Assembly (NCBI GenBank): GCA_016748015.1
Contig: JAAOMT010000697.1
Coordinates: 1,073,152-1,137,151, forward strand
Direction of reading: 5' to 3'
Length of the DNA: 64,000 nucleotides
Origin: Geosiphon pyriformis
Taxonomy: Eukaryota > Glomeromycota > Glomeromycetes > Archaeosporales > Geosiphonaceae
Position 1 is the first letter of the stretch. Each line of letters begins with the position of its first letter. The notes under the pieces are model-generated. The model saw nothing but the letters and a program-made list of their open reading frames with translations. It ran no database searches and was not told the DNA's origin. The translations under genes and the position numbers were made by a program. This document shows, in pieces, positions 47,601-60,159 of the stretch.

Positions 47601-47800
47601 TTATATTAAAAAATTACTTTTCTTTAAATTTTTTTTCATTATAATTTATTAAATTTCTGAATTTTCTTAACTATCGACAAATAAATTTATTTTTAATTAA
47701 AACCTATAAAATAGCATTCCTTAATATATATCAATTATCTTAAATAAATTTAGGTTCAAATAATTTTGCCTAATATATTTATTTGCTTAAAAAACAGGAA
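44606..47800. other. Extreme AT-rich tract, no gene
   Basis: Nearly pure A/T, no coding trace I can read on either strand. Confidence 0.7.
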
Positions 47801-47859
47801 AAAATAATGTTGAAAATCAAATTTAACTTTAAATTTTCATAGATAGATTCGAAAAGAAT

Positions 47860-48048
47860 ATGAAAAGGGATGAGTTGGTTATACCGAAAATCAAGGCAAG
47901 AAGTATAAAGTTGGAATTAGTCTCAAGGGAAAAAGAATTCAAGAATAACAACTGGTCTTTAGAAATATTCGCTGATTCTCAAAATTACAGAAAAAAAGTT
48001 GATTCTCACAATGCTTTTCGAATCTCTTATAAATCTGACTTTAATTAA
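47860..48048 (+). CDS. Small ORF of uncertain status, 62 residues
   Basis: Starts at an ATG right where the AT-rich tract gives way to balanced DNA. The sequence is charged (KRDELVIPKIKARSIKLELV, NNWSLEIFADSQNYRKKV) and looks coding, but there is no family I recognise and no clear partner exon. It may be an exon or a fragment of a dead gene. Confidence 0.3.
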   Translation: MKRDELVIPKIKARSIKLELVSREKEFKNNNWSLEIFADSQNYRKKVDSHNAFRISYKSDFN

Positions 48049-48169
48049 AATTCACTGAAACATATTAAAATTGTTGAGATTATTACTATTATTATTATTA
48101 CTATCGGTCAATTGATTTTTCTTTTTTTAATTTTTTTCATTAACTTTTGATGATTTTCGTTTGTTGGTT

Positions 48170-48720
48170 TAGAAGCATGCTGATTAGGAGATTTAGAGCA
48201 GTGCAGTCAAATGGCTGGCAATTTTAAGATAAATTCGTCAAGATGGAGTTTGTGGATTGACTTAGCCATGGTTTAATTCCATTATCAGGTTCCCTTTTCT
48301 TTCTAAATGGTATATCAGGGCGATATTTATCAATATCGCTTCGTAGCCTATCTTTTTGGAATTCTCTTGTAGACCATAAAGACTCTTGAGAAAAGGTTGC
48401 GCGTTGATTGAATACCCGGTTCAATGACTTCCTGACTTCCTTTATTAAATAGAAGTTACCGCCACTTCGATAGTTCCTAGCTTTGTTTCTATTCTAGTCT
48501 CCCACGGCTTATTAATATTATTAAAATGCCAGTCTCCACCGCGGGTTTCTCGAGTCCCAATCACTCTCAGGACTTAATCAGCCCTGGGCTTATGTTTATT
48601 TTCTAGGGTAAATTTTCATTCCAGTCATCACGACTAAAGTTATAATTGAATTTTGTTCCCCATTTCATGTTAAGCTACATAAGAAGGGTTATTTTGAATA
48701 AGTTATCCCTTTTATTAGAG
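48170..48720 (-). pseudogene. Coding-like fragment of unknown origin
   Basis: Clearly higher in G+C than its surroundings. On the minus strand 48424-48224 is open (NRVFNQRATFSQESLWSTREF, DKYRPDIPFRKKREPDNGIKPW), and further upstream another frame reads GTRETRGGDWHFNNINKPWETR near 48560-48500. The two pieces in different frames suggest a frameshifted relic of one protein, perhaps of a mobile element. I do not recognise it. Confidence 0.4.
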
Positions 48721-48734
48721 GAGGAGGAATAAAT

Positions 48735-48935
48735 GGCATCTTCCAAACGCGTGAAATGAGGATTTTTTCATAATGTGTTAAGAAGATCTCAAACGCGTGA
48801 AATGAGAATCTTCCTGATGCGTTTGTTTATAGTTTTAGTAACACATGAAATGGATCTTCTTGACACGGTTAAGAAGATCCCAAAGCAAACGCGTTTGTTT
48901 AACGCGTTAAGAAGATCCCAAAACAAACCGAATTT
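48735..48935. repeat. Cluster of ACGCGT-containing short repeats
   Basis: The word ACGCGT occurs at 48747, 48793, 48889 and 48902 inside recurring phrases: aaacgcgtgaaatgag (twice), gttaagaagatc (four times, with variants) and cccaaarcaaac (twice). Decayed versions, such as aacacatgaaatgg and atgtgttaagaagat, differ by G-to-A and C-to-T. GAAGATCTC...GAGAATCTTC at 48782-48813 forms a near-perfect inverted repeat around one site. Confidence 0.8.
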
Positions 48936-49526
48936 ATAAAAACAGACCCTCACCCATCAAAATTTTTAAAATATTTTTGGCAATTCCATGCGTTCTTCAT
49001 CTTGACGAGAACCAAGTGATCCATCGTTGAAAGTTTTACTATATTTTCCTTTAATTTATAATTCTAAATTTATAAACCTTCTCTTTAATTAATTTCACAT
49101 TAATAACCTATTAAACATAAACTCCCGAAACCCCACTTAGTTCTGTTGAAAAAGGTAATCAATTTGAAACTCGGGTTTTAAAATAGATTAAATATGAATA
49201 TTTGGTTACAGAAAATAAGGTAAATGTTGAGTTGCATATATCTGAAGGTACGCTGCCATGAGGTTATATAATAATTGAAAATAGAAAGCTCATTATGGCC
49301 ACTAAAAAATTAGTAGCCTGTTAATTTTTTGGTGAATGTTTTTTTCTTTATTTGTAAAGCTGAAAAGGTTATAATGAATCGATACATTAAACTTGGTGAA
49401 TATTATATAGAATAAATAATGCAATTTGCCACTGTAATATTTATCGTGATAATAATGATAATATTTATTAATAGTGTAGTGTTATTGTGTTTTTTTAACT
49501 CTGTTTGATTTTTATTATTAGTTTGA
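48936..49526. other. Intergenic flank, no gene seen
   Basis: Moderate composition at first, then AT-rich. No open frame with coding character. Confidence 0.5.
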
Positions 49527-50022
49527 ATGTTTTTATTAAATCCAACTGTGTTCACTGATGCAATGGGCAAAAATCAAAAAATCCCAGAAATTAATTATAT
49601 CATAAAGATGTTGGCACCTATTCTGGATATTGTTTTTGCTGATGTTGCAAAAAAAATTTGTCTCTATTGGTAGGTGTGAATTAATTTTATTTAATTTTTC
49701 CTAATTTTACTAACTTAAATAATTTAAATTATTTTTTAGGGGCGAAATGGTATCGAAAGCAACATCGGCGGGCTGCAGCAACGACGTCGAGTTGAGCCAT
49801 TCGGAGTGTGCTCGGGCTAGCACTCCCAGTAAAGCTGTGAGGGATGGCAGCAAATGCCTTCACTCCAATCAATGCGTCCTCAATAAATACTTGAAAAAAA
49901 ACATTTTGATAGATGAAGCTGAGAATCTGGTAATTTTTGGATTCCAGTTTACCGCCTTATTGCTTGATGACGGGCTCTATTTTGGCTTTCAAGGGGATGA
50001 TTTTCATTTTCGACTCAAATGA
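49527..50022 (+). CDS. Hypothetical protein, two exons, 141 residues
   Basis: Exons 49527-49669 and 49740-50022 join inside a Trp codon (donor GTAGGT, acceptor TTTTTAG), giving 141 residues. Exon 1 ends with a helical stretch, INYIIKMLAPILDIVFADV; exon 2 begins WGEMVSKATSAGCSND and continues through polar sequence with four Cys to LVIFGFQFTALLLDDGLYFGFQ. The WGE...SKAT phrase with preceding helix reminds me of uncharacterised lineage-specific proteins of Rhizophagus, where this segment precedes a longer nuclease-like region; here the protein stops soon after, so it may be a truncated member. No signal peptide. The domain name is unknown to me and the resemblance is from memory. Confidence 0.5.
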
Positions 50023-50874
50023 AGTGTTGCTTATATATTAAATAAAATCAAAATATTTTTGAGTAATTGAAGCTGCTTTTTATTTTATTTTATCTAAAGT
50101 AAAGTTTTTTGCTTTCAAGTACTTATGACTACTGCACATCTAAAGAAAAAAATTAGTTGTGTTTTAAATATTAATTTTGAAGAAATTAATAAACTATGTC
50201 ATTAATCTTTTCATACTTTTATAAATAATGGTTTCAAATTTCAATGATGTGATATTGATCTGACCATATACTTTGGTTTTTAGATTATTTTCATGGATTC
50301 AATTAAAAGCAAATTATTATATGTATTATATTTGATAATATTTATTACAAATACATCAGATTTTTTGGCTTTTTTGTGATTTTTTCCAAACATTCATTGT
50401 ATTATTTGTAAGAACTTTTGTTACCAATTTATTATTTTTTATTCTTATTCTGAATCTTTTAAGAAAAAAACTTCTTTATTATTGCTTTTTTTATTCTTAT
50501 ATTTTTATTTTTTTGTTATCACTGCTGCTATTATTATTATTATTGTTGTTATTACTGCTGCTATCATTAGTTTAATCAACTTTTAACAACTTTTAACAAC
50601 TTTTGATTAAAATTTTATGAGGAAAAAATTAATAAATTGACTGTTCAGATTTTAACAATATAATATATATGTATATATTCATATATTTTTTACAATAAAG
50701 TTGGTAAAAATAAAAGACTTCTTATAATTATTACTATATTTTCTCTGTACTATACAAAATAATCAACAAGTTAATCTTTATTTAAAATATAAAAAATCGT
50801 GTAATTATCTCTTTTTCAACATAAATATTATTTTAAAAATCTCTAACAACAACAGAATTAATATAAAAGTCAAA

Positions 50875-51060
50875 TTAAGCAAGTAAAACTTGGGCTTTGG
50901 TTTTTTTGGCAGTTTGTTTATTTTTTCCAAAAACCATAACTTTTAAGGCTTCAAATAAAGCTTGCTTTGTTCATTGTTTTTGATAAGAAGAGAATTTTAA
51001 TTTTTTAAAAAATTTAATAGCAGTAAAATGCTCCAATATAGGTTTTTCGTTTATTTAACA
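50875..51060 (-). pseudogene. Decayed coding remnant, unknown family
   Basis: The minus strand reads AIKFFKKLKFSSYQKQ, then TGA, then TKQALFEALKVMVFGKNK and KKTKAQVLLA before a stop. The TGA would be Trp with one G-to-A change, the same damage as in the LINE. I do not recognise the protein. Confidence 0.35.
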
Positions 51061-51839
51061 TATTTTTATAAAGTTGTTATAAAAAAAAAGTTTTAAAAAA
51101 AGAGATTATAACATTATAATGCATAAAATAAATGAAAAAAGCACAATTACATATTATGTTATTTTGATCATAAACTAATCTAAATATTCTAATTAATAAT
51201 TGAATAAATTATGATTGTTATGCTATATTGTTCAGTTTTTTTAAAATTAAAAACTAACTTTTAATATAAACTAAAAAAGTTTTTAATTAAATTATAAAGT
51301 TTATGATTTTTCAATTATGTATTTTATGTATTATATTAATGTATGTAAATTAAGTTTTTTGAAGAATTTACCAATTAAATTTGTCCAATTCACAATACTA
51401 ATATGTTTTTAAAAATTAAATAAAAGTTTTATTGTCATATATTTTATATTAAAAAGAAACTTGAATAATTAATAAAATTTGGTTAATATTATTCTTAAAA
51501 TCAAATTCAATTATTAGTTTAATTACTTTTATAAAAATTTTATTAGTAATTTAAAAGTCTTTCAAAGTTTTGGCTTGAATTTTCAAATAACAATACATCT
51601 TATTTACAGACTCTAAATTTAAATTCTCAATAAATATAATAAAATTATAATCTTCAAAAACAAAATTAATTAGGTATTTTAATAAAGTTTTATATAGTAT
51701 TATTAAAGATTTATTCAAATTTTTAGCATTATATTTTAGTTTTGTGAATTTTGAATTTGGTATGTTTTTATAAATTTGGTTATTTGTAAAGATTATTATA
51801 ATCCTAGTATTAATTAGCATTTTTCTACTAATATTTATA

Positions 51840-52042
51840 AAATTATGCCCAATATACATATTTGTTGTAAAAGTTATTTATTCTTTTTGGCTGAATATTT
51901 GAATAATAGAGATAATAAATTAGATATAATTTATAATTATAAAAAAGATTTAATGTTGGTTCAACATAAAAATTACTTAATATTAAAAATAAGCAATAGA
52001 AAAATTGATGCTTTAGAAAAAATTCTCAAAAAACAACAATAA
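51840..52042 (+). repeat. Dispersed repeat, copy 2, with small open frame
   Basis: Its first ~65 bases match the inverted piece at 41650-41715. The frame 51845-52042 continues open for 65 codons (LNNRDNKLDIIYNYKKDLML, NRKIDALEKILKKQQ) and looks like decayed coding DNA rather than a present gene. Confidence 0.45.
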
Positions 52043-55000
52043 AAATTTTTTGTCACATTTTAAAAGAAAATTATTTGCTTATAATATATTACTCAAAATA
52101 TTTGTAAATACGTATTTAAAATAATAAATGAAAACAAAGCACAAACTCGTTTGTTTTGTCAAAATAATTGTATATTGTTAAGCTGTTTAAAAATATTTTT
52201 TTTCTAATAATAAAGTTAGTGTAAAATTAGTTAGTTGTTTTATCATTGAAAATAAAATTTCTTTGTGTCAAAATTAATTAACTGTTTATAATACATTGTA
52301 AAAGTAATCGCTTATTATGACAGCATTATTATAAATAAAAAAAAACTCAAAATTTTTATATTTTACTTTTAATAATTGGTTTTTGTTCCTATTTTTTTTT
52401 CTTTGAATTCAAGTTTTTCAAACTTTAAGAAGGCCAATTTTTGAAAGGCCAATTTAATTCATTAGTTTTTAACAATAATTTAAATAATTAACAAGATCTG
52501 AGATTACTATTATTTGAATATTATACTAGATTGAAAATTTATGTTTTTACTTACTTGAAAAAATGTAATTTTTACAGTTAGCAATATTTTTTATGCGTAA
52601 AATTCTTTTTCTTTATCTTATAAAAATTAAACATAACAAAATTAGAACTTTGTTTAAATCTTAAATTACAATAGCATATTTGTAAAAAATATAATTATTT
52701 TTATATTTTACTTAGTCTTTTGCAAGTATTTTTTAAATGTTATATTTCGAAATAAAGCAACTTATATTGAATTTGAGCTTGTTTTTAAAATTTAAATGCT
52801 TTAATATTAATAATATATATAATAAATATAAAAAATATAAAATCTTAAAAATATTGTATAAAACCAAAATTTTTGCCCAATTTCTTTAGAATGTTTTAAA
52901 AAGTTGTAATAAATTATTGATAAAAGTTAGATAAAGATTTGTGTTTGAAATGTTATTTAAAGTTGCAGTCTTAATCTTAAAAAATAGTTATAAATTTTAA
53001 AAATTTATAGAAATTATTAAAAAATTTATGTTATAAGTAAAACATTTAAAAAAAACTTATAATAATTTTATTCAAAAATAGTGTATTTTGCAATTTAATA
53101 GTTTTAATTATAATAAAATATTTTAATTTTTTCCAAAAAAATTATTACAAAAATTATAGCAAATTGCTTAATAAAATCTTTTATAATATATTTATTAGTA
53201 ATAACTAATACATAAATGACTTAATAAGTTTTTAAAATACTTTTTAATTATTTTATTGATAATAAGATTTCTTTTTAAATTTTATTAATAAAAAAACATA
53301 TATTAAAAAATTCAATTACAAAAATTTTATAATTATAATTAAATAAAAAGCAGAAATATAAATATATATAAACTTATTACAAAAATAAATTAAAAACATA
53401 TTATTTATGTATTTAAATTAAATAAAATAACAGCAATAATAAAGAAAAAATAATTCAAATATAATTACAACATATATTAAAAGTCTAAGTAAAATATAAT
53501 AAATATTATTATATTTGTTTTTATTTATTTATTTAAATTACTTGATATATTATTTATAATTAATGTTATTTTTTTTAGAATTCAATTAAACTAAACTAAA
53601 TTAAACTTTAAAGTTTATAAACTTGGTTGAATTTAATAAAATTAAAAAAAAAATATATTTTGTATTATTTATTTATTAATTATTACTTTGTTTAATTATT
53701 ATAATCAATTAAAAAAATATATATAAAATTATATATATATAATAACTTTATTCTTCAACTTACCAAAATAAATTTATTGTATGTTATTAAAAATTTAAAA
53801 TTTAAAATAATAAAATTTAATAATTCAAATAGTTCAAATATTAATATTTTTGATAAACATAATTTTCAAAATAAGATATAAAACTATTTTAATAAATTTA
53901 AGTAAACAAAAAAAACAGTTAAATATACAAACTTAAAATATATATGTAAATTATTTTTTTGTAAAACTATAAACACTATTAAATTTTTATAGTATTATTT
54001 AAAAGCTTTTTATAAAATAATATATGTTACAATAAAAAAATATCATAAAAAAAAGCAAATTATTAAAAATATTTGGACAAGTAAAATTGCTATTTTTTTG
54101 TTCTTAAAAATATTTTAATACAATTTTTGATTTTTGTTATTAATTTAATAATAAAAAATATATTGAAAAAAATTATAAGCTTTGATTAATCTTATAAAAC
54201 ATAGATAAAACTTATAATTTAATTAACTAATATTATTTGTTAACAAGTTTAATTAAAATTAAAATATGTAAAAAATTAATAATAAACTTTAATTCAATAA
54301 ACAATTAAATTTAACATAATAGTTTGAATTAAAGCAAGATTTTTTTACTACTTTTGTGATAAGTTTTCTATAACTTTTTTTATATAAGATTAAAAGACAT
54401 AAATAATTATGCAAATATAAAATAAATTCTAAATTTGTTATTAAGTTTAACAGAATTAAAGCACAAATTAGTTTAATATTATACTTAACTACTAGATTAT
54501 TTATAAATAATATAATTTAAATTGGTAATAATTAAACTACTACTTAATGTATTTTAGATATTATTAATGTATTTTTAAGATTAATAATATTTTAATTAAC
54601 AAAATAAAACAGTAGTTATTTCTATTAATTAAAAGATTTAAATTGCTTTTATTATATATTAATAAGTCTCTAATCTTAATTGCAAAAAATAAATCTTATA
54701 GATATTTCGATATTTTTTTGTCTATTAATAAATTTTTCAAATTTAATTTAGTTAAAATACATATAGATATTAAATTTTTCGAATATTGTATTAAAAAATA
54801 TTTATAATAAGCAATTTTATTATTTAATATTAGTAATATTATATTATATTATTAATTACAGATCTTAATTCAATCATATTTTTAAATATATATGTAATAA
54901 TAGAATATATTCATAAAAAAAACAATTAAAATCTAAGATGTTTTTGTTTAAAAGTTTTTTTTACTAAGTCTTTTTACCACCTATTTTTTTATAATTTAAA

Positions 55001-55429
55001 GTTTTTTACATAGATATAAGTTAAAAAAATTCGTTTTTTTTGGTTTTTTTTCAAATATTATCTTAAGTTGTTTTTTTAATTATAAATCTTTAGATTTTCA
55101 AGTTTATCTTATTTATTAATATATTTTGTTAAATTAAATATTAATCTTAAAAATAATTTTTAGTTAATATTATGCATATTTTTTAAAATTTAAATTTGTT
55201 TTTTACAAATTTTTTATTAAATGCTTTTTAATTTATTTCTAGTATTTTAATATTAATTATTTTAGATACTTTTATATTTTATAATATATTTTTTGATAAA
55301 AATTGCTATAGTTTTTGTAAAATACTTATTGAATTTATATATTTTTAGATTTTAAAAAAAAAATTTTATTATAAAAATAACTAGACAAAATATTTCAAAA
55401 CTATTTTTTTTAAGTATTAATAATAAAAA

Positions 55430-57410
55430 ACTGTTTTTAAAGGCTTTTAAAGCATTTTTTTATTTTTATTAGTAGTTTTTTTAGTTAAAGTTCTTTTAAA
55501 AAAACATATTAAGATTAATTTTAGTATTGTTTCTATTTTTTTAAAAATTCCAAAGTTTTTAATAATAAATTAATTAACAAATTGGTTTTATTATTATTAT
55601 TATTATTATTACTATTAATATATTAAACTTTTTTATAATTTTAAATTCAAATTTTAAATAAAATTTTATTAGTAGTAATTGGCTTTTTTTTAATATAAAT
55701 AATAACAATAATAACATATTTTTTGAAATAAACCAAAATTAATTACTAATTATATTACTAAATATAATGTTTTTTGGCAAATTATTATAAAATAAAATAT
55801 ATTTTTAAATGTGTTTTTAATTAATTAGTCTATTAGCTTATTTAATTTTAAAAATTAAATTGACTAAATAAAAACTAAATTAATTTTTTTTTGTTTTTTG
55901 GTGTTGTTTCTAATAATACTTGAAAAACAATTTTTATTTATTAAAAATTTTTAAGTAATTTTTACTTTAATATCTGGTATTCTGTTTAATATTAAATTAG
56001 CTCTTATTAAGTTTTTGTTTAATTTGCTATTTGGTTTTGTTGAATTTAAATTAGTTTTAAAAAACAATATTAGATTCTTTTATATAAATTTTGTTTTTAA
56101 ACCTTTTTTAGTTATTGTTATTAAAATTTTTATTAAGAGTTTTTTTAATTATACTTAAGATTATTAAATTTTTTGTAGTAATTTTTGTTTTTTTTTTACT
56201 TGTATTGTTTTTTATAATATTTTTTTTAACATATTTGTTAATGATATTAAAAATGCTTTTAGTGTTTTTAATATTATTATTTTAATTAAGTTAAAGTTTG
56301 TTAATTTATAATATATACTATTATTTATTTTAAAAATTTTTTTTTGCTGTTGCTGCTTTTATTAACTAGTTTATACTAATTAAAAAAACAATATTTGAAT
56401 TTTTTTTCTGTTTATTTAAAAAAAAATTAATACTTTAAAAAACACTTTCAAGACCAAATTAATGATTTTTTTTGGTTATACTGCTTTTAAAATTAGTAAT
56501 TTGATTTTTTAAATTGGTAATTATATGTGTTTTTTTTTGGTTTTTTTAACTTTTATTATTGTTAATGTTTTGTTATTGTAATTTTTAAAATTTTAGAAAT
56601 TTTGAATTCAATTGTTTAAAACTGGTATTTTGTACAAGTATTATATTTAAATATTAATATTGTTATAAGTATCAGAGTTTAAATTATTTATTTTTAAATT
56701 ACAAAGTATATTTACTTTTTCTTTTTAAATTTTTTTTTAAGTTTGTTGATACTTTAAAACTTTTAATTCATTTTTTGTTAATACAATATTATATGTTAAT
56801 ATTTTTACTTTTTTGGTTGCTTTTGTTATTTGTTCTGTATTTAATTTTTAACTGGTTTTTTTGAAATCTTAAGTTTTTAATTTGACTGTTTTAATTAAGT
56901 TTGTTGTTAACTAATTAGTTTTTTAGTTATTTTGGTTATTATTTTGTTAAATACTTCTTCTGTTTTGCATAAAAAGCTTAAAAATATAATTGTTATCCAA
57001 AATAAGATGTCTACTTTTGATAAATTATTAAATAAAGTTAGCAAAAAATTAGTTAAGATTAAAACTAAAGTTGGTATTGAAATTGAATATATAGATAATT
57101 ATAGTTTTAATAATACTTTTGATAAAAATACTTATACTTGATAATTTTTTGGAAGCTACAATCAGTTAATATTAAGTCAAATATGAATAAAACTGCTAAA
57201 TAGATGAGTAATAATATTATTAATAGTAGTATATTGGTTGCAGTTATGCAAAAAATAACTTGTCAAGATAGGTTTTCTTTCATAGACTTAATATAAATTA
57301 GTTTAGATTGGGCTCATGTTTGGTTACATGTGAACTATGTTTAGTTTTTGTCACTTAGTTTGACTCTTTGTATTAGATAGTAGTTGGGCTACACATTAAA
57401 TAAAAAAAAA
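55430..57410 (+). mobile_element. ORF1-only LINE derivative, copy 3 (decayed)
   Basis: Its 5' part (55440-55600) lines up with 9560-9720 and 11655-11830: the phrases tttaaagcatttttttatttt, gttaaagttcttttaaaaaaacat and agattaattttagtattgtttctattttt recur in order. The tail at 57300-57410 (tttggttacatgtgaactatgtttag... acacattaaataaaaaaaa) matches 9020-9130. Length about 1.98 kb, the same class as the other two copies, and again without endonuclease or reverse transcriptase. 56932-57141 is a leftover open frame from its 3' half. Confidence 0.75.
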
Positions 57411-57627
57411 TTATTCTACAATATTTTATTTATAATATATTAAAGTCTAATTTATTATAATAAAAAACGATTTTTATTTAATGTTAAAATATAGAACTAA
57501 CAAATATACTTTAATAAATACATTAAGAAATTATACTGATAAATCAAAAATCTGAAACATCATTAACACAAACCAAACATTTATTAGGCCATATCTTCCC
57601 AAACCATAACAAACACACCAAACAGCA
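57411..57627. other. AT-rich flank before the broken gene
   Basis: No gene seen; composition changes at about 57560 to that of coding DNA. Confidence 0.5.
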
Positions 57628-60159
57628 TGACGAGCATTGAAGATATTAAACATGAATTAGAATACGTAAAGACCCAGTATAGGAGATGCATAGAGAAGTT
57701 GGAGGAGTTTAAGGAAGGTAAGGAGAGAAATAAGTTAAGTGAATTAAAGAAGAAGTTGAGAGGAAAAAAGTGAACAAACACTAATGAAAAAGAGGCATGG
57801 ATAGAAGAAAAAGAAGATCTGGAAAAGCAAAAAGAAAAGCTGGAGATAGAGAAGAACAAGTAGATAGAGAAGATACAAAAATGGGGAGAAAAATTATGTA
57901 CAACAACAGATGATACAGATAACGATTTTGTAATATGGTTTTTTTTTATTATGAGTTTGTTGCTTAGGTGTTGGGGTGGTAGAGTAGTACGTACTAAGTA
58001 GAGTAGTCAGCATACATAGAGTAGAGTTTATGACAACTAACGATGTTTCTTTTTTTTGCTATTTGTGTCTTATTCTTTTCTCTTTTGCATAATGCACTTT
58101 TTGAACGACTGCGTTCACATATCTCCAACCTGTACTGCTTTTTCCTTCCATTCAATATATGTTTTTTGGTTCATGTTTGTGCATCTCTGTTATTGATTGA
58201 TAGCTGATTAACAAGTGTTTATTTCTCTTTTTCATCTCTTATTTTCTGTTTATGGGAATGTTTTCAATGTTGAATAACTTGTGAACTTATTGCTCTCCTC
58301 TGTATTCATGTATGCCTGTTTCATTCCATCAACTGAGTCTATGCTTCAGGTATGTCATTTTCTTCTTTTTACCTTTGTAGGATAAAGTAATAGTGTTTTC
58401 TGATATTATGATCAATGATTCTTTTTAGACATTCTTGTGTCAATGCTCTAATTCCATTTTATTTTAAACTTTGCATCCTATCTATACTGCTTTTCTCGCT
58501 GTCATTTTTTTAACTTGTGCCTTATTATCATCATTTCATTCCCAAGAATCTAAAGACACAGTTGCCTACCTGCAATCAGTGATATTACAACTTGAGACAG
58601 GCAAATCAAAAAATTCTTCCTCTGTGTACAGATATATAATACAAAATGACTGGATAAAAATGTGAAGGATGAAGAATGAGATACAGACACTATCACAAAT
58701 TGGTGCCCGAACATTTGAAAAATTATCTTCTATTAACAGATTAGATGAAGTAAAAGAACACCAGCCATTTTGCAAAAATGTTGTGGATGAAACAGTACAA
58801 TGTTTGGGGTTGAAAAATTTACTTGTACTTGGAGATAACAGTAATAGAAAAGAAGATAAAATTTATGCTGATATCATAATTGGTTTAAATCAATACTATA
58901 GTCAATTGACAAATAATCCACCTGATTTATCAAAGAGATTAGGTTGGAAAGTCAAAAATGATATAACCAATCAGACAAAAGCAAGAATAGGGAAAGGACA
59001 GGTAGTAAAGTATACCAGTATATACCTTACAGCAAATGATCCTTTAACACCAGTCTTCTATGGATGTTTAACTGACAGAAACCATTGGCAATTTATGAAA
59101 GTCACCATAAATGAAGCCTGAAACAAATTGGCAATGGAAGAAAGTAAACAGCATATATGGAATATTCAAACGGCTTCACTTATCGCTGGCTTAATCAATC
59201 ATTATTATAATGAATACTTGTTAAAAGCATCTAGCAAAAAAAAAGATTCTCCAAATAATGATAAGGCTTATATGTCTCTTAAGTTATCATTAACTCCTGA
59301 AAGTCTCATGGCTTCTTTCATCAAAAAAGCTTTTCTTATTAAATTAGACTCTGGAAATGATATTCATGTACAAATTATATCTCACTTCGGAACTAGAAAA
59401 GAGAATCTAGTATTTTTGGTACAACTACAGGATTATGGAATAAAGGAGACTGTTCTGAAGATAATTAATTCCCATATCTGTATATTAAACTTATCATATT
59501 AATCAACTAATTTTTTTTAATTGAAGATTGAGGTCCACAAAAACTCTGAATTTTCTCAAATCTATCAAGAAATATCAGCATTGCATGCACTAAGCAATTT
59601 TTTTGTGTTCCCAAAATTCTCTTTGAAGGCCATACAATGGGAAAATTCTAGACAATAATAACAAACTTTGTGGAACAACCTCTGAAATCTTGAATATCCG
59701 ATAATGGTGATATAAATGATTACACACTTTTTCAAATCATTCTGGACTTATGGTTGTGTCTAAAACAGATTCACTCCAATTGTTATGCACATGGAGATAT
59801 TGCTATCTGGAATATTATACAAAGAAATGAACATTTCTATTTTATTGATTTTGGCTTGGCAAATATGCTGCAACTTCAATTCAATTCATGTCAAGCAATT
59901 ATTCAACATTGAAATGTGTCAAATTATTGCAATTATCAAGTTTGAAAGGAAAATGTCATTGTTAGAGTTAATAGATAAATTGGAGGGAGGGCTGAAACAA
60001 TTTGTTGCAACTGTTGAGGATGCAAGTAGATGGAAAATAACTGATGAAGAGAAATGGTTAGAAAAGTTTGGTGCTAAAGTTCAACAATTTCATAAAGAAG
60101 ATTATTACTTGCCTGAAGATATAACAAAAAACATTATATTTCAAAAACATAATATATAA
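57628..60159 (+). pseudogene. Broken gene: coiled coil, nuclease-like and kinase-like segments
   Basis: 57628-57930 starts MTSIEDIKHELEYVKTQY and is a charged coiled coil, stopped at 57770-57772 and again at about 57859 (EIEKNK then TAG where Trp would fit). 57930-58470 is non-coding and may be an intron or insertion. 58669-59121 has INRLDEVKEHQPFC and then TPVFYGCLTDRNHWQFM, a pattern like the closing strands of PD-(D/E)XK-type nuclease folds. 59128-59502 continues in the same frame after a stop. Near 59781, in a different frame from the flanking open stretches, lies CYAHGDIAIWNIIQRNEHFYF and IDFGLANML, a kinase-like catalytic loop (HGD..N) and DFG. 59950-60159 gives the C-terminus (LLELIDKLEGGLKQF). 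Several stops and frameshifts make it a relic. Similar coiled-coil/nuclease/kinase proteins, some Crinkler-like, are abundant in these fungi; the domain names are inference. Confidence 0.6.

Larger units (their letters stand above)
50023..55380. other. AT-rich tract with decayed repeats
   Basis: No intact gene. 50880-51060 (minus) and 51840-52040 (plus) hold traces of old coding DNA listed separately. From 52700 to 55380 nearly pure A/T. Confidence 0.6.

Noticed and set aside
57584-57859. Minus-strand frame of 91 codons rich in Ser and Phe
   Set aside because: Antisense of the coiled-coil coding segment on the plus strand.
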